Assembly (NCBI RefSeq): GCF_043641665.1
Contig: NC_092191.1
Location: forward strand, 18,445,501-18,509,500
Origin: Enoplosus armatus
Lineage: Eukaryota; Chordata; Actinopteri; Centrarchiformes; Enoplosidae
Direction of reading: 5' to 3'
Length of the DNA: 64,000 nt
Below the pieces are notes generated by a model. It was given only the letters and a program-made list of their open reading frames with translations. It was not told the DNA's origin and ran no database searches. Made by a program: the position numbers and the translations under genes. Positions 56,241-64,000 of this stretch are shown here, one piece after another (positions within the stretch are counted from its first letter, which is position 1; the number at the start of each line of letters is the position of its first letter).

Positions 56241-59200
56241 AGAGAACATGAGCAGAATTACCCAGCCACATTTCAGCTTTCCACAAAGTCTGATGAAAGA
56301 AAACCCTCTATGCGAAAATACATTGTGGAACGAAGGCCAATGGGACACAAGCTAGTTTGAAAAAGTAGGACAGGACTTCAGTTATTGTTTTACTGCTGCT
56401 TTTAGATGCCATGTCTGTTGCTATGACCAAATTTCCATATGGAGTTCAGTGCAGTTAGTCATCTTATCTGGTTTCTTTAAGATAGTTTTCATGACACCTC
56501 AGCGAACTTGAATGCAGACAGTCAAAGAAGACAATGAACACAAGAGACCAAATGCGCTGCCCTTCATTTCATTTCTCTCAGTGGAAAATGGGCTCTCACA
56601 TCTGGGCTTTCATTGATAGTTTCCCAAAATAGTCTTATAAGAGGCACAGAAAAAAAATAATGGATTCACAAGCATCAAGATTTGTGAACACGCTGGATGT
56701 CAGTGGCCAGTTCTGACAGGATTTAATTCAGAAGGAAACCAATGCTCATCACATTTAACATAATGAATATGAGTTTTCACTGGGGTCCCTTTAAAGGTGG
56801 AATATGCAGTTTCTGACATTTTCCCCCCAATCTGCCATGCATCATCAATTGGCTACGTATCTGCTTATTAAAATAGCTTTTCCATTGGCCATCATTACCA
56901 TGCTCTTAAAACCACTGAGTGACCACTCTGGCTGATGCAGAGGAGCATTTTCATCAGGAAAGAGGTGCATCCTGGGATTACAGTGATTATACACTGAATT
57001 CTTTCAACCCGATTCAAGCACTTCTCTCTTCCACTGTCTTGTTTTGGGATTCAGACCTTATGACCAAGTTTTATTTTATTTAGACTCGCAAATTCGATTC
57101 AATTTTAGATGTGCAGGTATTCAATGGTATTTTGTTTCACACTCCTTAGATTGGCTACCCCACAAGTGAAGCATAAATCTTGCTGGAGGAAACCTTCCTC
57201 CATATGTACCTTCAAGGTTGGAATGCACAGAGTGGGAATTGTGCATAAAAACCAAATTAAGCACTGTTACGCAGTGCTTTAATATAGTTCTGAAGTGCAC
57301 CCCAAGGGACTATTCTTTTTTTTATTATTTTGCAGGAAATTGGATCTCACTAATGGAAATTTTGATGTTGAAGGTAGTATTTGTTAAGAACCAAGTCCTG
57401 TAAATGGCCCAGAGACGTGCAAGACTACCACTGGAGCCCAGCTTTTTTTGTGTGCTATATTTTGTACTCTTCTATCTGCCAACAAAAAAATCCACTTGCC
57501 AAGCTCACAATACCGAACATAAATGTCCTCCTTGAATCACCTGCAGCATTACCTTCTTTGGTACCAGTTGTGATGTGAAGGCTTTTTGTCTGGTGAAAAG
57601 AGCCTCCGTCTTCAACCAGTGGCTCGAATAAAAGCGCTCATAAATCATCCATTATCTCTCAAGCTGCACGGCAAAATATAAACACTGCGGGAACTGCTCC
57701 CACAACATCAGGTATAGCATAACAATGGCTATTTCCCTTAGACTAACAAGGTCTTGAGCCACTCTGTTGTATAATTAAGATGCTGAAAAATGGGGAGTCT
57801 TTCAGCTGCAGCCACCGCATTTCATTGGACGTCAGCACCCGGGAGGAGCGTGCTGGCACATCAATCAATGTGAACAGTTTGCCGAGGCCTGTCAAAATGT
57901 CAACCCTAACACATTTATAAGTCTTCAGATGAACATGCACACACCCTGTCTGAATAACAAGTCATCCTGTTTCCCAGGCTGCTGTCGCTACTGATTCATC
58001 ATCATTAGCGGCATTTAGAACACAGCGTCTCGAATAAAAGACGCATATGTCAAGGATATCCTAGGTGAGAAAAATGCAAAAAATAATGATGCACTTTACA
58101 AAATAAATCAAAAGTACTTCCTCCTGGTGCTGGGATTAAACCACAGCCTGTCAGACAGACATTCACAGTTGCATGACACTCATTTGTGTTAATTAATGCA
58201 TGGATTTAGCGCCTCTGCGCTTACTCATTGCTGTCACCCTATTATTCTGCCATTCATATAACACCCACCTTTTTCTCATCACTTCATTAATATAACATAT
58301 CCCCGTCTCTCCATCACTCTCTATCTTTCTCTACCTCTCACTCTCCGTGGCAGAAAAAGATTTTTATAGGCACATCAGGCTTCACAAGAGCTTTTCAATG
58401 ACACCCGGAGAGGAAGAGACAAATGGACTGTGCATGTGCATGAACAGTTGGGCCCAAACTGTCACTACAGCATGTTAGAAGTTGGCATGGGCAGCGTGTG
58501 AAAAGGATAGCCATTAGCACCTGTGGCTTTTGGCTCGGTAGCAGCGCCAGATAATGGACAGGGAAACGAGGACACATCCCGATCATCACACCCCTTAATT
58601 CTCAAATGTTTAAAGCCTGCAGAGCTCCATCATAAGGTAATGGAAAGAGAAGAATAGCAGAAATCACTCTTCTTAATGCATTTCTTGAGTACATTTGCAT
58701 TATAAATGCAGAATAAAAATGACCTTGCTTTGTAAAGACAGGAAGTGGGAGGACTTTGCAGGGAGAGACTATGATTTAATAACAATATGAATAATTTCTT
58801 TCAGAGATGCTGCGTGAAACGGGTTCCGACTTTTAAATATGGACCGCCTCGCATTCAAGCTGCAGACAGTGAGTTTTATGGAAGTGCCACCTCATGAGAA
58901 TGTTTGTTTGCAGCTACTGTGCCCAGTGATAATCTTTGTGGCTGAACAAGCCAGCTGCACACGAGGAGAACGACTGTCACGATCGATGTCCTTCACAAGA
59001 ACTGAGACACAAACCCTCGCCAGCCATCACAGCAGTGTCTGGGTGACAGACTTCACTGGGAGACCTTCATTTACTCAGAGCTAATAAACAGTATACTTAA
59101 AGCTTTAGTCCATTCAGAAGATCTTTTTGTTTAGTTTTGTTACTTTCCATTTCTGTATTGTGAAAAACGTATTTGGAAGTCAAATTAACATTGACTTTTA

Positions 59201-59410
59201 TTCAGGAGAAAATATAGAAAATAACACCTAACAAGCAGAGCACTCAGTGACCCAGCAGTAAGACATAATGTGACTAACAATTACCTTCATTACAGTGACC
59301 TCTCTCTATTGTAATCATAACTCTGAAGTCCAGTAATGGAAAATGGCCTTTAGATAATAAAGTATAACTGTGTGATGAAATAATTAAACCAAAAGGTGAA
59401 AGTGTGTGGT

Positions 59411-59427
59411 GGGGGGGGGGGGGGGGG
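59411..59427 (+). repeat. Poly-G tract
   Basis: Seventeen consecutive G bases in the vwc2 intron. Confidence 0.95.
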
Positions 59428-61559
59428 TAATTTTAACCTTTTGTGAATTTATTAGATGACGCAAAATGTCCTATTTTCCCTTTCCAGTAAATCCAAAAAT
59501 TAAATCAGTGTACACTTTTGTTATTATTAACATTCATTATGTAACATGTAACAAGAGACACCTCATACTGCATTCAATACTGGTCGAAATGTTTGTTGAA
59601 TACTAAAGTAACTCAATAAATAAAATTGGATTTCTCCACATGTTAAAGTAAAAGTGAAACAAACATTGATAATCTTAAAAAAAAATACTTTTTTTAAGTT
59701 ACATTTTGTATTTACGAACACCTGCAGCACCTTTATCTTCACGACTCCTGTGGATCATCAGCTGAAGAGGATGCAGACTTTTTGCTTGGGACATGCAGCT
59801 TTAGCCTCAGTTTTTTCAGTATTATATCATGTATGTAGCCATCACGTGCATGTATAAGACCCATTCTCAGGTTTAAAATGAATCAGCTAGAAACATTAGA
59901 AAAACAACTGGAGACGGATTGTTCATCCACGTTTATCATTAGCTTATGCTAGCTAGCGACATCTAATAAAATCTACAGCGTGAAATTAACATACGAAATA
60001 AAAAAGCTCCGTACTACGTTATCATTGTAAGCTGCATATTTTCCATGCGAGAACGAAAAGGTGCAGGCGCAGCAACAGTAACTCAGGGATGCAGGGCTCG
60101 GCGAACAGTCAGTTAAAAAGGAGCGTACACTTCTGCATTCATTGACTGAGGCTAGATCTGTTTGCTGCTTGTCTATGTTGTCAGGATGAGATGGAAGCGG
60201 CTTCAAATTGACAAGCCACACCATTTCACATCCATGTAAACAACTTCCCTTTCACTCGTGTGTTGTTGTTTTTTCATGTGTTCCTTCAAAAAACAAAACT
60301 GCCACATCTTAAAAGGCCCTCTATGAATCATGCCTCTCTTAATTTAAATGAGTCTCTATCCCTCTTGGCAACCAGGCTACCATGTCTCGTGTTGCTCTAT
60401 TTGAAGTGATTCTGGCTCGGGTTCAAACTGTTTATCACATCCCCCCCAGATTAGTGTTGACCCTAATGTCTGAGTCTTGAAGAGCACCACTTGTTTCCTC
60501 ATGCGTTGCCAAGGCGATACCCTGCAAGAGCAAAGGACAAGAGGGAGGGAGCCACGGCCGAGGTGCCGAGGAGAGAGGTTTCCTCCTGCATTGATTTTTG
60601 TTTCCTTAGCATTCTTCAAAAGCAGATGCTGTGAGAGAAAACACTTGGCTTGGAATTTACGACAAACATTTCCATGTCGTTTACACCTATATGTTGTGGG
60701 AAATGAACACTTCAAACAGGAAGAAAATACTAAAGTATAGACAACATGTTTTCCCTCTTTGACTTGTATTGATTAGATGTTCTTTGCAAGAATCAATATT
60801 GTTTAATTAAACTTTATGGCGGCGAGTGAATGATAGTCACAAACTTTGGAGGGTATGAAACCATTTAATTGCAATGTGTTCCAGTGCTTTGAGATAATGA
60901 GTAAAAAATGATGAGAACCTGCCTCCATTCACAGCTGTTCTTTGATATTCATGAACAACTGTCTGCGGTGGATGTTAGCGATACCTCTCACTTTCATCTT
61001 CCTCCCCTGGCTCTTCCCCAAGTGTCTCCTCGCATACAGGCTGAATAACACATCTGAGACAGGGTGCTCTGCCGTAAGCATTGATTTTGCATGCCTGAAA
61101 AGGCCAAGATAATGCCCGTGCATATTTGATGAACTTATCAAACATTGAAATACTTCATTGTGATTTATATCAATAGTGAGGAAAATGCTAAAAGGCTGTT
61201 AGCTGGGAAGCTAGGGTGAAAGACAAGCAAGATGACTTGTTGAATGAGAAACCAAAGCAAGTTTTTTTCAAAACCTGTTTCAATCTTTCGCCACATTTGT
61301 TCCGTTATCTCTCCTTGTCTGTGCTTTTTATACTTTTGTAAGCGCACGCTTAAACTCTGTCACCTTCCTTTTTTGGTTGGCATTACACATCTGGTCGAGT
61401 GTTTAATTCTTTCCCATTAATGAGCTGAGCTTTGATGTGATGCTTCAGATGCATCAGAGTTCCTGGGAGGTCTTAACATCTGCCTGCGCTTCAAACAACA
61501 TCTGTAGACGAGACAAACAACGCCACCTGAGTGGGAACTCTCTGACGACCTCCAATAAC

Positions 61560-61860
61560 CTTATTTCACATCATCAGTATTTCATCACGGAGCCACCACT
61601 GCAGTGCTGTCTGGTAATGAGCGCTGCTTGATCAACAGTGGTGAGATGGGAGTTGACAATCAATGATCCTCATCGTTTAAATCGCGGCGCCTGTAATACC
61701 TGGCAAAGACGCATCATGAATAAAAGACAGAGTGAAATCCGATCGCTCAGATATTGATACGAGCTGGAGGAAGATCAGCGGCGTCATTTAGAGTGATGTC
61801 TCATTTACTTCTGTTTACGTCCGGTTAATGCATCTTCCAATTATTTAACAAGGTATCCCC
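61560..61860. promoter_or_regulatory. Candidate conserved noncoding element, vwc2 intron
   Basis: A non-repetitive block of balanced composition with CpG-containing motifs (AATCGCGGCGCC near 61680) and AT-hook/homeodomain-type sites (ATTAATG, CAATTATTTAAC). It stands out from the surrounding AT-rich intron. Conservation was not tested. Confidence 0.25.
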
Positions 61861-62569
61861 TAAGTAGTTCATTTTTTCAACATGTTGTTCATTATGTCTA
61901 CTTCCTGGTGTCATGTCTAGCGTGAAATGAACTGCAAATGCAAATGAAAGCATGTGACAATTAAGTCTTCAAAGCGGCATGCTTTTGATGGATTATTCCC
62001 TGACAGAGACCTCCATTTTCTCCAGTAGGTGGAAGGTGAGCGGCAGTGTGAGTGAGTCTGACACTCACAAAGATGTTTGGTGATTGTGGAGAGTGTTTAC
62101 AGCCCCTGTTTACACGGTGACAACCCCACCAGCCCCAGACCCGTTCATCAAAATCAGAGCCAGAGATATTTCTTCTCCAGTGAGAGGTTGTTTAACACAT
62201 ACTGATACAGATACTCAACTCTGCTTAATCAACAGTTTGAGCTCTGATATTCACAGCTATCCTGAATATGTGAAAACACCAGCAGGAGGCACAGAAATGA
62301 GAAAGGAAGTCTAAAATGATTGGCACAAAACTGAAGGATCTATTTATTTTTAGCATAAAAAATCTCACCTGCTGCAGCTTTAAAAACACTGCAGCCTGAC
62401 TGCTGCACAAATGAGGCGTAAATGCTGCCAAAGGCTTTTTCTGCATCTTCATAAATACCACTGTGCTCCTGTAGATTACTCTAAGAGAGTGTGAGACCGA
62501 GCTGACAGAATCTTAGCAAAATACCACACAGGTGTCTGTGTGACAGAAAATAATACGAGCAGGTGAAAG

Positions 62570-62710
62570 GGGCACTCCAGACATTTAGTATTTCACTTCC
62601 GTAAATCTGGTGGACTAAAAGGAATGGTCAAACTCAGAGCAGCAGAAGCTAAGAGATTCTGGCCATTAGCCCCACATAAGTCAAGCTCCAAAAACACTGC
62701 AACTCAACGG
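62570..62710 (-). repeat. Dispersed teleost repeat, copy 3 (diverged)
   Basis: Read on the minus strand it has TTTTTGGAGCTTGAC, TTCTGCTGCT, TTTGACCATTCC and GTGCCCCTTT in the order seen in the copies at 6360-6680 and 34110-34390. Confidence 0.45.
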
Positions 62711-64000
62711 TGTTTTTCATTTAATTGCAAAGTGGGACGGCTAGGTGACTGACAGGTGGCTTGGATGGACATGGAACCCTCCTGGTTGAATCATCAGTAA
62801 AAAAGAGGAGCAACTGTGTTGCAGAAATATCTGGTTCTTTGATATGAAATCAAAGGTACAACCTGCGTACATAAAAAAATTAAACTACAACTCTCAATGT
62901 GCATTAGGGCAAGAAAGCTAAAGAATACAGTGTTCATGGGTATTGTATTTAGATGACAAAGAGATAACAAAGATAATTCAAACTGATGGCCATAACATCA
63001 ACCTATAGCATTGCTAAATGATTCCGGAGACTCCTGCGTTTCTATGTGGAGAAACATTGAGGATATTGTTAAGAACATTTTGAAATGGGGATTTACAGTG
63101 GGGTGACAGTACTTCCACAACCAGCGGCTGCTCCACAACTGTATTAAACACTCTCTGCCTGATTAAAGCCCATATATTTCAAACTCCATGCCCCCAGTTT
63201 GTAGTACATAAAAAAAGCTCCATCCAGAGGCACAGAAGACATTATACAACTGTTTTCCCAGGCTGAGCAGTCCTCCTCATGATGAGTAGCTGCTCTTAAT
63301 GTGTAAAATCTGTAGTGCCCCTTTAACCACAGAATCCCGAAAGAACTAAAGTAATCCATGTATTTCTAATTCGGACTGTGACAGTATTAGTTGTGGTTAG
63401 GTAACTTGGTGTCTTAGACATAGTGAGCTCTGTTTATTGAATGGTAATTTGTGGTAATCTTATTTAAAAAAAAACAAAAATCCTGATCGGCTGAATGAGC
63501 CCGTGGATTTGGTGGGACTTTAGAATACAGATGCACGCTCTCTTCAGTCTGCCACATCTCTGCACACACTGGGCTGTATCTACATCTGTCTCCTAGACTG
63601 ATGTGCTTGCGAACGCAACACAGCAAATCCGCTGGGCATATCACAGGGGAAAATATGGAGCACTGCCCAAACTCTGCACAAAGCACTCTCAGCATGATCA
63701 ATATGTGCATATATAAAAAGTGGGTTAACAGCAGAAAAAGAAATAAAAAATGGGACACAAAGGACCAACATGTATTCCCAAGATTACAGCAGGCAAATAT
63801 TAATAGAATGAGTAACGCTCCATGACTACCAATGTTTTCAGCTCGTTATCTCTGGAGGTTGTGAGACAAGCTTTTAATTTGAGTGGGACAACCTCTGATT
63901 GATAACTCGTCACGAACACTCATTACATGCAAATGCTTAAGTCTATAATGTTTTATGAGTCTAAAATGATGTGAATCATCCTAATGTGATATTCTGTATG

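Overview
This window is nuclear DNA from a vertebrate, almost certainly a teleost fish and probably a percomorph. The genes have short exons with GT-AG introns. The proteins are recognisable vertebrate orthologues. The background carries (TG)n tracts, a LINE 3' fragment, a hAT-type element with terminal inverted repeats, and several short dispersed repeat families that I recognise from perciform genomes. No bacterial, viral or organellar gene set is present.

Layout, left to right. (1) ttl (tubulin--tyrosine ligase), minus strand, seven coding exons, 1277-4549. (2) A GC-richer promoter interval with ZNF143/THAP11-like and YY1-like sites separates ttl from the divergent fignl1. (3) fignl1 (fidgetin-like AAA ATPase), plus strand, whole ORF in one exon, 6849-8789, with a likely noncoding first exon near 5430-5523. 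(4) An intergenic stretch with a LINE fragment, microsatellites and a GC-rich block. (5) ikzf1 (Ikaros), minus strand, seven coding exons at 14598-25789, all six zinc fingers intact, noncoding first exon near 30.4-30.6 kb. (6) An intergenic stretch with a candidate blood enhancer (GATA / NF-E2 / GATA) about 1.3 kb upstream of ikzf1. (7) An eight-exon minus-strand gene at 37131-42739 encoding a 357-residue protein, identified as spmip7 (spata48/C7orf72) from its sequence and its position next to ikzf1. (8) A gene-poor stretch containing a 2.0-kb hAT-like transposon that encloses a broken BEL/Pao-type gag fragment. (9) The last coding exon of vwc2 (brorin), minus strand, 54778-54929; the rest of that gene lies beyond the right edge, so 54930-64000 is intron.

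The order vwc2 - spmip7 - ikzf1 - fignl1 matches the human 7p12 neighbourhood (VWC2, ZPBP, SPATA48, IKZF1, FIGNL1, DDC). Two differences stand out: ttl lies beside fignl1 where ddc sits in mammals, and no zpbp exon was recognised between spmip7 and vwc2. The genes do not form one pathway: a tubulin-modifying enzyme, a RAD51-regulating ATPase, a lymphoid transcription factor, a sperm axoneme protein and a secreted BMP antagonist. Splice sites were worked out by eye; exon phases agree across every junction in ttl, ikzf1 and spmip7, giving continuous proteins of 405, 518 and 357 residues.
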